From assembly GCA_014238415.1 (NCBI GenBank), contig JABABA010000002.1, positions 225,288 through 289,287 of the forward strand: 64,000 nucleotides of DNA, read 5' to 3'. Below, piece after piece: positions 43,021 to 52,149 of the stretch; position 1 is the stretch's first letter; each line of letters opens with the position of its first letter. A program made the translations under genes and the position numbers. The stretch comes from Planctomycetota bacterium (GTDB lineage Bacteria; Planctomycetota; UBA1135; GCA-002686595). Below the pieces are notes generated by a model. The model had not been told where the DNA came from. It saw nothing but the letters and a program-made list of their open reading frames with translations, and searched no databases.

Positions 43021-44169
43021 CTATTCATCCCAGAATCGGCGCAGGCTCTCCAGGGCCGCGCCGGCATCCGGGTCAGCGCCAGGGGCAGCGTCCACAAGAG
43101 CTAGGACCAGGCGCTGGACCGCCAGGTTCTCAGAGGGGGTTGGCAAGGGAGATCTGGTCAGGGCCAACTTCGCTCGTTCGTGCGCCTGCAGGAGGCCCTC
43201 CGATGTACTGGCGATGTCTTTCCCACTGGCCAAGATGTTGATTGCCAGGGCTACTCGTACCTCTGAATCTGTCTCTTGTTCGAGAGCATCCAGCAACACC
43301 GTGCCGACCATTGGACACGCGAGTTTCCAGGATCCTCGTAGAGCAGCCAGGCGTACACCACGGTTGTTGCTAGCGAGTCGTGCGCGTAGCCATTCTGATG
43401 GAACAGCTGTGGACAATACGCGGTTCAAACGCCGTTGTGCGTCTTCCAAGGGGTGTTCCCAATCAAAAGCCGCTTGCCAGACATGCCAATCATCGCTATG
43501 GGTTTCGCGCCAGAGATCAAAGACCAAGGCCCAACCGACCAGATGGGCGAGTACGTTTTCTCGAACTGAAGAGCTGCTTGTAGGTTGCAGTTCCAAAATG
43601 TTGCGCAACTCGATTCCATCTGGGCGGCGCGCGCTTAGCTCGGACCATGGCCAGGCAGAAAATCCGTCGCGGATCCAGCGCCCTTCGAACATCAGACCAT
43701 CGGATAGGAGACTTGCAATGCCCTCCTCGAACCAGAGTGGAAGTTCTTCTTCGTCCTCTGCCAGTCGAGCGTGAACGAGTTCGTGAACCAGCGTGGGCGA
43801 ATTTGGATCTCGCACAAAAATCAGGCCAGCCTTGGAGCGTCCTTTGCCTCTCAGGTGGTAGCCCCGCACTTCAGTCTGGTGTAGTCCGGGCACATCCTGG
43901 TAGGTCTCCGCTGCGTGGACGATTCCCTGACCGTCCTCACTTAGATGGACAGGCTGGTCGAGGGCGTGTACTTGAACGGGTACCTGGAATTCGCCCATCC
44001 AAGCTTCTACCGCTGCTTTTGCTGGTTCTACCTGGGCCTGCCACTGCGCCGCATTCACATTGCCGTGTCGGGCCTCATGAAGGGACCAACCCTCATAGGA
44101 CCCTACCGTGCGCCAGGTGGCGCAGCCGACAGAGGCCAGGATCAAGACTGTGAAGGGACGCCAAGACAT
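43021..44169 (-). CDS. Putative lipoprotein metallopeptidase (HExxH, gluzincin type)
   Basis: This 382-residue exported protein has a lipoprotein-like signal (SVGC, Cys16). The zinc motif HELVH at 129-133 is followed after 15 residues by WFEEGIASLL (Glu148 or 149), the H-E-x-x-H...E layout of peptidase-MA/DUF1570-type gluzincins. The C-terminal third (about 255-380) looks like HEAT-type helical repeats (LRARLASNNRGVRLAALRGS, EVRVALAINILASGKD). This supports an envelope peptidase with a protein-binding tail. Substrate unknown. It is divergent from the small acidic gene at 44308. Confidence 0.78.
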   Translation of the reverse strand: MSWRPFTVLILASVGCATWRTVGSYEGWSLHEARHGNVNAAQWQAQVEPAKAAVEAWMGEFQVPVQVHALDQPVHLSEDGQGIVHAAETYQDVPGLHQTEVRGYHLRGKGRSKAGLIFVRDPNSPTLVHELVHARLAEDEEELPLWFEEGIASLLSDGLMFEGRWIRDGFSAWPWSELSARRPDGIELRNILELQPTSSSSVRENVLAHLVGWALVFDLWRETHSDDWHVWQAAFDWEHPLEDAQRRLNRVLSTAVPSEWLRARLASNNRGVRLAALRGSWKLACPMVGTVLLDALEQETDSEVRVALAINILASGKDIASTSEGLLQAHERAKLALTRSPLPTPSENLAVQRLVLALVDAAPGADPDAGAALESLRRFWDE

Positions 44170-44307
44170 GGGTAGAGTGAGACCCCGATTGTATTCCCGC
44201 AGGCGCAGAGGTTGTGAAGAGAGTCTCTTGGGGCTCGCTTTGGAACACGCCCGGGCCCCCCCGCGCTATTCTCTTGGTGTCCTGAAATCACCCATACGGC
44301 GAACAAC

Positions 44308-44538
44308 ATGGCCTCCTGGAAAGCAGAACTCGATCGTCTCAGCAGTATTGTCCTGATCGTCGTCACCGAAGACGATGGCAGCGATCATGATTACCAGTTT
44401 GATTTTGACCCCGCCACAGGGCGCTGGGAGTTCGCTGAGCGCGATCTCCTTGACCGTGACTTCGGCGAAGAGTGGGTCGACGAGCTGGAGGAAGAGATCG
44501 AACGCCTGATCGCTTTGGGCGTCGCGGGTCAGGAATAG
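44308..44538 (+). CDS. Small acidic protein, first gene of the nucleoside operon
   Basis: This 76-residue acidic cytosolic protein begins MASWKAELDRLSSIVLIVV. The core EDDGSDHDYQFDFDPATGRW is followed by ERDLLDRDFGEEWVDELEEE. It aligns by eye with the 78-residue protein at 33149-33385 (TGR-aromatic, then a DFG followed by acidic residues, then an acidic helix). No known domain is recognised. It lies 7 bp before deoB on the same strand, so it is probably co-transcribed with the nucleoside-catabolism genes, though a role there is not shown. Confidence 0.75.
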   Translation: MASWKAELDRLSSIVLIVVTEDDGSDHDYQFDFDPATGRWEFAERDLLDRDFGEEWVDELEEEIERLIALGVAGQE

Positions 44539-44545
44539 GCACGGA

Positions 44546-45727
44546 ATGATCTCTTCCCGTCGTGTTTTCTGTCTGGTGATCGATTCCTTGGGAGTTGGTG
44601 CCTTGCCGGACGCAGACTCGTTTGGGGACACAGGCACCCACACCCTCGACCATCTTGTGAAAGCGGCGGGAGGCCTCGACGCTCCCCACCTGAAGGCACT
44701 TGGGCTGGGCGCGATTGAGGGAGTCGAAAGCGTCCCTTCGGTTGCTCCTGCGACCGGAGCATTTGGGCGCATGGCGGAGGTCTCTCCGGGCAAGGACACG
44801 CCCACTGGGCATTGGGAAATGATGGGCTGCCCCCTTGATGAGGCCTTTCCTCTTTTTCCCAACGGATTCGATGGAGAACTTCTGGAGCGCATTGCTCAAG
44901 CAGCAGAGATCCCTGGTTGGATTGGGAATCACATGGCTTCTGGAACCGAGGTGATAGAGCGTTACGGTGAGGAACACCGGACCAGCGGGAGGCCGATTCT
45001 TTACACCAGTGGGGACAGCGTCTTTCAGATCGCAGCTCACACGGAGCACTTCGGCCTCAGTCGGCTTTATGGGGTCTGCGAAGTGGCACGTGGGATTCTG
45101 GACGAGATCAACGTTGGGCGTGTGATTGCCAGACCATTTGAAGGCCAGCGGGGAAGCTATCGAAGGACCTATGACCGTAAGGATTGGTCCGTGCCACCTC
45201 CAAGGGAAACGACCTTGGATCGGTTGGTGGCGGCAGGGGTCGAGGTTGTTGGTGTAGGCAAGATCGAGGATTTGTTCAATGGTCGCGGTCTGACCCGAGC
45301 TGTTCACACCGAGGGCAATGAACATGGGATGCAGGTCACCCTGGATCTCGCTCGCGATCTGCGCGCCGGCCTTGTGTTCGTCAACTTGGTGGACTTTGAC
45401 AGCCTTTATGGACATCGACGCGATCCGGTTGGCTATCGCAGGGCGCTTGAATCCTTTGATGTGGAACTCGGCCAGCTGTTGGGAGCTCTACGTCAAGATG
45501 ACCTGGTATTCTTGACTGCTGATCATGGCAATGATCCGACCTTCGCCAAGGGCACAGATCACACTCGTGAGTATGTGCCAGTCCTCCTGGCCGGCCCCGG
45601 GGTGCAGGGTGGTGTGGACCTTGGGACTCGGGCATCGTTCGCGGACTTGGGTGCCACGATTGAAGAGGCTTTTGGTCTGAGGCCCGCCGTTCCTGGGGTT
45701 TCGTTCTTGCAGGAGGCCATGAAGTGA
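44546..45727 (+). CDS. deoB: Phosphopentomutase
   Basis: This 393-residue enzyme of the alkaline-phosphatase superfamily interconverts (deoxy)ribose-1-phosphate and (deoxy)ribose-5-phosphate in the cytosol. Metal-binding residues are seen in VIDSLGVGALPDADSFGDTG near the N-terminus, in FLTADHGNDPT and in GTDHTREYVPVLLAG. The phosphorylated Thr motif is GKDTPTGHWEMMG. Length and order are those of DeoB. The stop overlaps the GTG start of the pyrimidine-nucleoside phosphorylase gene (GTGA, 45724-45727). It feeds the DeoC step encoded at 55.4 kb. Confidence 0.96.
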   Translation: MISSRRVFCLVIDSLGVGALPDADSFGDTGTHTLDHLVKAAGGLDAPHLKALGLGAIEGVESVPSVAPATGAFGRMAEVSPGKDTPTGHWEMMGCPLDEAFPLFPNGFDGELLERIAQAAEIPGWIGNHMASGTEVIERYGEEHRTSGRPILYTSGDSVFQIAAHTEHFGLSRLYGVCEVARGILDEINVGRVIARPFEGQRGSYRRTYDRKDWSVPPPRETTLDRLVAAGVEVVGVGKIEDLFNGRGLTRAVHTEGNEHGMQVTLDLARDLRAGLVFVNLVDFDSLYGHRRDPVGYRRALESFDVELGQLLGALRQDDLVFLTADHGNDPTFAKGTDHTREYVPVLLAGPGVQGGVDLGTRASFADLGATIEEAFGLRPAVPGVSFLQEAMK

Positions 45728-47010
45728 TTGACGCCGCGGCTTTAGTACGTATCAAGCGTGACGGGGGTACTTTGAATTCCGATCAGGTGTGCGCCTTCGT
45801 GCTTGGCTGTACCGATGGGAGCATCAGCGAGGGCCCGGCGGCGGCCATGTTGATGGCGATTCTGTTCAATGGCCTCGATGACCAGGAGCTTGCAGTCTGG
45901 ACCGAGGCGATGATCGACAGTGGGGACCGTTTGGATTTGCTCGACGGGGCTCCACTTGTGGACAAGCACTCTACAGGCGGCGTGGGAGACAAGTTGTCGT
46001 TGGTCCTGGCACCGTCACTGGCAGCAGCGGGTGCCCGGGTCCCCATGATCAGTGGTCGGGCGCTTGGACACACTGGCGGAACCCTTTGCAAGCTGGAGTC
46101 TATCCCGGGCTTTCAGGTGGAGCATGCACCGGAGGTTTTGGGCGCCCTGCTTGAGGTGGCTGGTTTCTTCATCATTGCTCAAGGCCCGACTCTGGTTCCC
46201 GGGGACCGACTGTTCTATGGCTTGCGGAATGCCACGGCCACGGTGGAATCGGTGCCCCTGATCGCGTCTTCGATCCTCTCCAAGAAACACGCAGAGGGGC
46301 TCGCGGCGCTCGTATTGGATATCAAAGTCGGGTCTGGTTCTTCATTTGTGGAGGAAGAGCAGTCCCTTGCACTGGCCAAGTGCCTGGTTGGCTTGGGGCA
46401 TCAGTTGGGTATTCGCACAGTGGGCATTCGCAGCGCCATGGATCAGCCTTTGGGGCGGATGGTAGGTAATGCGCTTGAGGTAAAGGAATCAATCGATTGT
46501 CTGGAGGGCCAAGGCCCGGCAGACCTACGGCGGCTGGCGGTTGTTCTGGGTGGGGCTCTACTTGCTGCTTCGGGATTGGAGTCCGATGAAGCGGCGGGCG
46601 AGGACAAGATTTCGTCTGTTCTTGAGAGCGGCCAGGCGCGAGAAGTTTTTGAACGTGGTATCAGTGCCCAAGGTGGGCGATTGGAGGAGTTGACTCTTGA
46701 TGCCCAGATCGAGGACTGGACCTCTCATGGCAGCGGAAAACTGGGCATTCGCGATTGTCGTGAGATTTCCTATGCCAGTGCGGCTCTTGGTGGTCTGCGT
46801 GATGGGAATGGAACGCCTCCCGATCCCATTGTGGGCATCGAGTGGTTGGCCCGGGCGGGAGACGAAGTCACGGCTGGACAGGTGCTTGCTCGAATTCATC
46901 ACCGGGACGGTCGGGGCTTGAAAGAGGCTCGTGCTCGTCTATCCCAGGCGATCGATCTAGAGAACCCTGTGATGCCTCTGCCCTTGATCATGGGGCGACT
47001 TGATCCATGA
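45724..47010 (+). CDS. Pyrimidine-nucleoside / thymidine phosphorylase
   Basis: This 428-residue enzyme phosphorolyses thymidine, deoxyuridine or uridine to the base and (deoxy)ribose-1-phosphate. The signature VDKHSTGGVGDKLSLVLAP carries phosphate-binding residues. GRALGHTGGTLCKLESIPG and ASSILSKKHAEGLAALVLDI are typical of the family, and the C-terminal PYNP domain is present (GIEWLARAGDEVTAGQ). Whether it is DeoA (thymidine-specific) or Pdp (broad) cannot be told by eye. The GTG start overlaps the deoB stop. Its own stop overlaps the next ATG (ATGA, 47007-47010). Confidence 0.93.
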   Translation: MIDAAALVRIKRDGGTLNSDQVCAFVLGCTDGSISEGPAAAMLMAILFNGLDDQELAVWTEAMIDSGDRLDLLDGAPLVDKHSTGGVGDKLSLVLAPSLAAAGARVPMISGRALGHTGGTLCKLESIPGFQVEHAPEVLGALLEVAGFFIIAQGPTLVPGDRLFYGLRNATATVESVPLIASSILSKKHAEGLAALVLDIKVGSGSSFVEEEQSLALAKCLVGLGHQLGIRTVGIRSAMDQPLGRMVGNALEVKESIDCLEGQGPADLRRLAVVLGGALLAASGLESDEAAGEDKISSVLESGQAREVFERGISAQGGRLEELTLDAQIEDWTSHGSGKLGIRDCREISYASAALGGLRDGNGTPPDPIVGIEWLARAGDEVTAGQVLARIHHRDGRGLKEARARLSQAIDLENPVMPLPLIMGRLDP

Positions 47011-48050
47011 ATCTGCTGCCCCTCGTTTCCATGTTGGCCCAGGCGGTGCCTCTGGGGGCTCCTGTTCCCAGCTTGGACGCTCTTGCCTGGGAGCCCAGAG
47101 ACCCTGCTGTCCATGAACTCTTGTTGGTGGAGATGGGCTGGCTTTCTGAGCCCTTGGGCCCCGCTCAGTTCAAAGTGGATTCGGGCATGATGTTGCTGCT
47201 GCACGGGATTGGTGCGGGCCAAGAGGCGGCTCCGATCAATCTGGACCTGGTGCAGGATTGGTTCTACACGGAAGCAGACCGGGGCTTGGCTGTGGTCAGC
47301 GTAATTCAAGCGCAGCCCGTTGATGCTGCTCAGGTCAGCGCAGCTCAATGGGTAGTGAAGAGTGGCGTGAAACATCCGGTGGCTACGGTTCCACAAGGCA
47401 GTCCATGGAAGGACAGCACTGCCGAAGGCATGTTGACCCTGATTTCTCGTGGGGGAATCTTGATGTGGCGCGGGACAGATCCAGAGGAAGCGGCCCGCAG
47501 GTTATTGTTGGCTTATCTCTGGCCGCGGGTTCTCAAGCCCGTTGGAGTTCCCCCGCCAGTCTTGGGCGAAGCGTGGGCGCGCTATCACGATGGCTTGTGG
47601 TCCGATTCCCGGGCCTTGGCTATGGCGGTGGGCGAAACGCCATTAGTCGCTCCTGGGACGATCAGCGCTGATGAATTTCTTGCACTACTCGACCGACATG
47701 AAGCACATCTCCTGACGCTTGTGCGTGCTTTGCCTTCGGAGCCTGCCCTGCACGAACTTGTGATTGCTTCACGATTGCGAGAACCCCTGGTGCGGGGCTT
47801 GCCTGCATCAAGCGCCACCAAAGAACTGTTGGTCTGGTTTAGCGAACAACGAGGCCGTTCCGGTGGCAGCATGCGACTGCGGGTAGCTGCAGACTGGGTT
47901 GCCCTAGGCCCTCAACGTCCCGCGGGGTATCCCCGACGAAACTTCTCGGGCCGGGTCGAGTTGCGCAACCGAATCTTGAGCATCGCCAAGCGCGCTCGGG
48001 ATCAGCCCCTGGGGCGTTACGCTGAGGCTTTGCTTGAGATGCAGCCCTAG
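47007..48050 (+). CDS. Hypothetical protein with a thioredoxin-like N-terminal half
   Basis: This 347-residue protein is coupled by ATGA to the nucleoside phosphorylase gene and lies 29 bp before nupC. The N-terminus is weakly hydrophobic (MNLLPLVSMLAQAVPLGAPV) and may be an export signal. Residues 20-165 carry a redoxin-like pattern (GAPVPSLDALAWEP, GMMLLLHGIGAGQEA, RGLAVVSVIQAQPVD, GMLTLISRGGILMWRGTDP) but the CxxC pair is missing. The C-terminal half is helical. I do not recognise a family. The Trx-fold reading is inference from motif order only. Its position suggests a link to nucleoside use or only to operon packing. Confidence 0.7.
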   Translation: MNLLPLVSMLAQAVPLGAPVPSLDALAWEPRDPAVHELLLVEMGWLSEPLGPAQFKVDSGMMLLLHGIGAGQEAAPINLDLVQDWFYTEADRGLAVVSVIQAQPVDAAQVSAAQWVVKSGVKHPVATVPQGSPWKDSTAEGMLTLISRGGILMWRGTDPEEAARRLLLAYLWPRVLKPVGVPPPVLGEAWARYHDGLWSDSRALAMAVGETPLVAPGTISADEFLALLDRHEAHLLTLVRALPSEPALHELVIASRLREPLVRGLPASSATKELLVWFSEQRGRSGGSMRLRVAADWVALGPQRPAGYPRRNFSGRVELRNRILSIAKRARDQPLGRYAEALLEMQP

Positions 48051-48079
48051 CTCTCTACACTCCCCCTGACTTTTCATCC

Positions 48080-49348
48080 ATGTTCATCCTCAGAGGCATT
48101 CTCGGCTTGGCGTTCTTTGTGGGACTGGCAGTGCTCATGTCCAGTGACCGCAAGCGGTTTCCTCTGCGCGTTGTTCTCGGTGGTCTGGCCTTGCAGATTG
48201 CTCTGGCTGCTTTTTGCCTCAAGACCGAGGTTGGAACCAGGTTCTTTGAGAGCGTTGCTGGGTTTGTGACCAAGTTGATTTCCATGGCCAAACCCGGAAC
48301 GGAGCTGGTCTTTGGTGGCTTGGCGCGCGGGGACTTCTCCGAGGGTGGATGGGGTTATGCGTTCGCCTTTGTGGGCGATGGGTTACCTGTGATCATCTTC
48401 TTCAGCGCCCTGATGGGGATTTTGTATCACCTGGGGATCATGCAGCTTCTGATTCGCGGCATGGCGCGGGTGATGTCCTCCGCCATGGGGGTCAGCGGTG
48501 CGGAGGCAATGGCCATGGCGGCCAATGTTTTCGTTGGACAGACCGAGGCCCCTCTGGTGGTCAAGCCCTACATCCCCTTGATGACCAGATCAGAACTCAA
48601 CGCAATGATGACCGGCGGGTTTGCAACCATTGCCGGCTCGGTATTGGCGGTTTATCTGGGCCTCTTGGGAGAAGAGTATGGGCCCCATCTTCTAGCGGCC
48701 TCGGTGATGAGTGCGCCGGCGGCATTCTTGATCGCCAAGATCGTCCTTCCCGAGACCGAAGTTGCTACGACCACGGGCACTACCGAACACGAGGTGGAGC
48801 GTAGTTCGGCCAATGTGATTGAGGCAGCAGCCAACGGCACATCCGACGGTCTCAAGCTCTGGCTCAATGTGATTGCCATGCTGATTGCTTTCATGGGCTT
48901 GGTTGAGCTTGTGGACTGGATGTTGGCCTTTGCTGCGGATAACCCCCTCTGGACTTTGGAGGGCGGCTTGTCCCTGGACATGATCTTGAGTCGGATATTT
49001 GCTCCGGTGGCCTGGATGATTGGCGTGGACAACTGGCACGATTGTCAGTTGATGGGCTCGCTGTTGGGCACCAAAGTGGCGGTGAATGAGTTCATAGCAT
49101 TCAACAGCCTGCTCGAGATTCTCAATTCGCCCTCAGGCGCTGGGTTTGCGAGTCCGCGTACGGCGAAGATGGCCGCTTATGCTCTATGCGGCTTTGCGAA
49201 TTTCGCGTCGATTGGAATTCAGATCGGTGGCATTTCGCCATTGGCACCAGAGCGCAGACCATTGATCGCATCACTCGCCTTGCGCGCAATGTTGGGCGGG
49301 GCCTTTGCTTCTTGGATGACCGCAACGGTGGCAGGGATGTTCCTTTGA
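48080..49348 (+). CDS. nupC: Concentrative nucleoside transporter
   Basis: This 422-residue inner-membrane symporter imports nucleosides with H+ or Na+. The CNT family motifs are present: FVGDGLPVIIFFSALMGILY, VSGAEAMAMAANVFVGQTEA, then PLVVKPYIPLMTRSELNAMM, GGFATIAGSVLAVYLG, and late KVAVNEFIAFNSLLE and ALCGFANFASIGIQIGG. About ten hydrophobic segments are visible, with the usual soluble loop in the middle (ETEVATTTGTTEHEVERSS). The stop overlaps the TTG start of the purine-nucleoside phosphorylase gene. It supplies substrate to the phosphorylases on either side. Confidence 0.94.
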   Translation: MFILRGILGLAFFVGLAVLMSSDRKRFPLRVVLGGLALQIALAAFCLKTEVGTRFFESVAGFVTKLISMAKPGTELVFGGLARGDFSEGGWGYAFAFVGDGLPVIIFFSALMGILYHLGIMQLLIRGMARVMSSAMGVSGAEAMAMAANVFVGQTEAPLVVKPYIPLMTRSELNAMMTGGFATIAGSVLAVYLGLLGEEYGPHLLAASVMSAPAAFLIAKIVLPETEVATTTGTTEHEVERSSANVIEAAANGTSDGLKLWLNVIAMLIAFMGLVELVDWMLAFAADNPLWTLEGGLSLDMILSRIFAPVAWMIGVDNWHDCQLMGSLLGTKVAVNEFIAFNSLLEILNSPSGAGFASPRTAKMAAYALCGFANFASIGIQIGGISPLAPERRPLIASLALRAMLGGAFASWMTATVAGMFL

Positions 49349-50166
49349 GTGCGGAGCCGGAAGATCTGGCGGCTGTGTTGGCGGCTGAAATGACAGCAGC
49401 GGGTCTTGGTGGTGCTGAGATCTTGCTGGTACTTGGCTCTGGTCTCGGTGCCTTTGTCGATGAACTTGAAGGGGCTCGAGACTGTTCCTACGAAGATCTT
49501 CCCAGCATGCCGCGTTCTGCTGTCGCAGGACATAGCGGACGATTTGTTCGTGGTCGAGTCGCGGGGCGTGAGGTCCTTTGCCAGGCAGGGCGCGTTCATT
49601 TATATGAGGGGTACTCGCCAGAGGTGGTGACTCGTGCGGTGCGTGCCGCAGCTTTGCAAGGTGTGCCCCATGTGCTCTTGACGAATGCAGCGGGAGGGTT
49701 GCAGAAGGACTGGCCCGTGCCCTCGCTGATGCTTGCTACAGGGCATCTCAACATGACTCATCAAGTGGCTCCCGGTGCCGCGCCAGAGGGTTCTGGCAGT
49801 GTCTATAGCGAGGAATTGAGCGAGGCGTTGGTGCGGGCAGCCACCGATGCAGGGGTTGAACTTGAGAGCGGTGTATATGCGGGAATGGTGGGACCGGGAT
49901 ATGAAACAGCCGCGGAAATCTCATGGCTGGGGAGCCTTGGAGCCAATGCCGTGGGCATGAGTACGGTGCTGGAAGCGGACGCCGCCCATGGGGCAGGTAT
50001 GGAGGTTGTGGCGGTTTCTTGCATCACCAATCCTGCTGCAGGGATTTCAACCACGGTTCTGAATCACCAGGAGGTGGTGCAGGCTGGGGCCCAGGCAGCC
50101 CGTTCTTTTGCTGCGTTGATTGTCGGGCTGGTAGGAAATCTGCCGACGGATTCGATGCAAGTCTAG
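49345..50166 (+). CDS. punA: Purine-nucleoside phosphorylase
   Basis: This 273-residue trimeric-type PNP splits inosine, guanosine or their deoxy forms to base and (deoxy)ribose-1-phosphate. Visible motifs are LVLGSGLGAFVDELEG, SAVAGHSGRFVRGRVAGREV, LLTNAAGGLQK, MVGPGYETAAEISWLGSLGA and VSCITNPAAGIS, where the Asn contacts the purine. The chosen start is TTG at 49345, which overlaps the nupC stop in TTGA. An in-frame ATG at 49186 lies within nupC and adds unrelated residues. It is the last gene of the nucleoside operon; a 56-bp gap follows. Confidence 0.92.
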   Translation: MSAEPEDLAAVLAAEMTAAGLGGAEILLVLGSGLGAFVDELEGARDCSYEDLPSMPRSAVAGHSGRFVRGRVAGREVLCQAGRVHLYEGYSPEVVTRAVRAAALQGVPHVLLTNAAGGLQKDWPVPSLMLATGHLNMTHQVAPGAAPEGSGSVYSEELSEALVRAATDAGVELESGVYAGMVGPGYETAAEISWLGSLGANAVGMSTVLEADAAHGAGMEVVAVSCITNPAAGISTTVLNHQEVVQAGAQAARSFAALIVGLVGNLPTDSMQV

Positions 50167-50222
50167 AGGCTCTGCCCTAGATCCTTGAAGCAGGGAACGC
50201 GGAAGCGTAAACCTGGACTGAG

Positions 50223-51710
50223 ATGTTCACTGAAACTTGGCGCAGACGATGGGGCCTCAAGGAAGCGCCCTTCGTCCACGAAGATGCTGATCGCGACCCT
50301 CTCTTGGATCGAGTCGATTCTTGGGCAGTACATCGCAGCTATGAACGGCTGGTGGGATCAGATGGAGAGCCCTCTTCGGCGGTTATTTTTGGGGAACGTG
50401 GGAGCGGCAAGAGTGCCTTGCGTCGCAGCGTTGCTCGAGGCCTTAGTGCGAGCGGGAAGAGTCTTACAGTTGAGATCACCGATGTGGATCCTTGGCTGGA
50501 GATCTTTCAAGATCGTCGGGGAAATAACGAATCAGAGTCGAGGGATTTCGGTGATTTGACTCGTGTTGATTTGATCGACCTCATGTTGTCTGCAGGCCTC
50601 ATGCGCTTGAGCGAAGTTCTTGGAGAGGATCCGCAGCGCTTGAGCAAACTTGACGCATCTGAGCGAGCTGAACTGATTCTCCTGGTGGCTGCTTATCATG
50701 CGGATCTGGAAGGGGATCGTGAGGAGCGTGTGCACAGCCTTCTTGCGGCGAGAGGCGGGCGTCAGTGGTTGATGGCCCGGGTCGGCTTAGGTTTGGTAGG
50801 GGCCACGATGTGCCTCGCGCCTCTGCTGCAGTTGCAGGGTTGGTGGCCACTCAAGTCATCACTGGTGCCCTCGCTAGCTGTGGTCGGCGCTGTCTTGCTG
50901 GGGTTTCTTGGCATGCATGCGGTTTGGCGAAGCGTCCTCGCTAGAAGTGCTGCCCGCCGCATTATTCGCAGCATGAGTATCACACAGCCGGATAGAGCGT
51001 TACTGCATAGAGCTCTAGTAACTCTGCCCAGGTCCAGCAAACCACAATTTATGCGAGGGGCTGAATCTGCTGAAGAAGGCCGTTATCGGTTGCTTAGGCG
51101 TGTGATTCAACTGGTGCGCCGAATGAAATGGTCGGGCCTCGTGTTGCTCGTGGATCGTATCGATGAATCCACCTTGCTTGAGGCCCGTGCGGATTCCATG
51201 AGCTCCTTCATAGACCCGGTCTTGGAGCACAAGCTGCTGCAACTGGACGGCTTTGGTCTCAAGTTGTTTCTGCCAGTGGAGCTGACTCCAATGGTTCGCG
51301 GGGCGGGACCAGAGCGCCTTAGACGCATGCGTTTGGACAAGGCGACCCTGGTGGATGAGATGCGCTGGAGCGGTCAGGAGTTGTTGGAACTTGCAGATCG
51401 GCGGTTGGCTGCTGCTTCAAATGGGCCGTCGGCTTCGCTGGCCGACTTGCTTAGTGCTGATCTGGACCTGATCGAGATGCGAGATGCTCTAGATGGGCTC
51501 GGAACGCCGCGCATGGCATTCGCATTCTTGCGTGACTTGTTTGCAGATCACGCCCGCGAGTTGCCCGATGACCTTCCGCGAGATTCGCCTGAATGGTGTG
51601 TTGGCCGCGCGTCTTTTGAACGCCAGCGCGCCGCCTGGAGCGATCGTGCAAGAATCTTGCGCCGCATGTTGCGGCGGTCTTCCGTAGGTTGTGGTGCTCC
51701 AGGTTCCTAG
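50223..51710 (+). CDS. Membrane P-loop NTPase (KAP-like)
   Basis: This 495-residue protein has Walker A GERGSGKS at 57-64 and a Walker B-like LVLLVDRIDES with Asp311. Two adjacent transmembrane helices (about 180-200 and 212-232, with MARVGLGLVGATMCLAPLLQ and LAVVGAVLLGFLGMHAVW) lie between them. Insertion of membrane helices into the P-loop domain is the hallmark of KAP-family NTPases. A role in membrane-associated assembly or in defence-like signalling is possible, but no substrate can be named. It ends overlapping the Shine-Dalgarno of the PGPGW gene. Confidence 0.75.
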   Translation: MFTETWRRRWGLKEAPFVHEDADRDPLLDRVDSWAVHRSYERLVGSDGEPSSAVIFGERGSGKSALRRSVARGLSASGKSLTVEITDVDPWLEIFQDRRGNNESESRDFGDLTRVDLIDLMLSAGLMRLSEVLGEDPQRLSKLDASERAELILLVAAYHADLEGDREERVHSLLAARGGRQWLMARVGLGLVGATMCLAPLLQLQGWWPLKSSLVPSLAVVGAVLLGFLGMHAVWRSVLARSAARRIIRSMSITQPDRALLHRALVTLPRSSKPQFMRGAESAEEGRYRLLRRVIQLVRRMKWSGLVLLVDRIDESTLLEARADSMSSFIDPVLEHKLLQLDGFGLKLFLPVELTPMVRGAGPERLRRMRLDKATLVDEMRWSGQELLELADRRLAAASNGPSASLADLLSADLDLIEMRDALDGLGTPRMAFAFLRDLFADHARELPDDLPRDSPEWCVGRASFERQRAAWSDRARILRRMLRRSSVGCGAPGS

Positions 51711-51714
51711 GAGG
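51709..51714 (+). promoter_or_regulatory. Strong Shine-Dalgarno deciding the PGPGW start
   Basis: AGGAGG at 51709-51714 is 8 nt before GTG 51723-51725. It is one of the few perfect ribosome sites in the window and overlaps the stop of the NTPase gene. It favours the GTG at 51723 over the in-frame GTG at 51714, which lies on the site itself. Confidence 0.75.
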
Positions 51715-51722
51715 TGTCAAGA

Positions 51723-52139
51723 GTGCCTCTCGACTGGTGGTCCGAATACCGGGATGTGCTTGCCTGGGTGGCGCTGGGGAGCGCGGGCTTCTTGGTGATT
51801 TCTTTGGCGGCTCTGCCCTGGCTCCTAGGGTTGTTGCCAGCGGATTGGTTTTCTTCCGCGGAGCCCAAAGGGCTCTCCTGGCAATCCCATCATCCGCTTG
51901 TGGCCATTATGTTGCGTATCGGACGCAACGCGGCTGGGGCTGTCTTGTTGCTGGCTGGCGTGGCAATGCTTGTGCTCCCGGGGCAAGGCCTCTTGACCAT
52001 CCTGGCCGCCTTCATCTTGTTGGATCTACCGGGCAAGCGACGCTTCGAGATTTATCTCGTACGCAAGCCACAAATTCTGGCGGCGCTCAACTGGTTACGA
52101 AAACGCCGAGGTGCTGCGCCTTTCACCGATCCTTCTTGA
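51723..52139 (+). CDS. PGPGW-type small membrane protein
   Basis: This 138-residue integral membrane protein has two or three helices (LAWVALGSAGFLVISLAALP, NAAGAVLLLAGVAMLVLPGQ) and the hallmark VLPGQGLLTILAAFILLDLP, which corresponds to the PGPGW family motif. The charged end PGKRRFEIYLVRKPQ follows. Family function is unknown. The start at 51723 is set by a perfect AGGAGG. It ends 10 bp from the convergent dynamin-like GTPase. Confidence 0.85.
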   Translation: MPLDWWSEYRDVLAWVALGSAGFLVISLAALPWLLGLLPADWFSSAEPKGLSWQSHHPLVAIMLRIGRNAAGAVLLLAGVAMLVLPGQGLLTILAAFILLDLPGKRRFEIYLVRKPQILAALNWLRKRRGAAPFTDPS

Positions 52140-52149
52140 GGTTGAGCAG

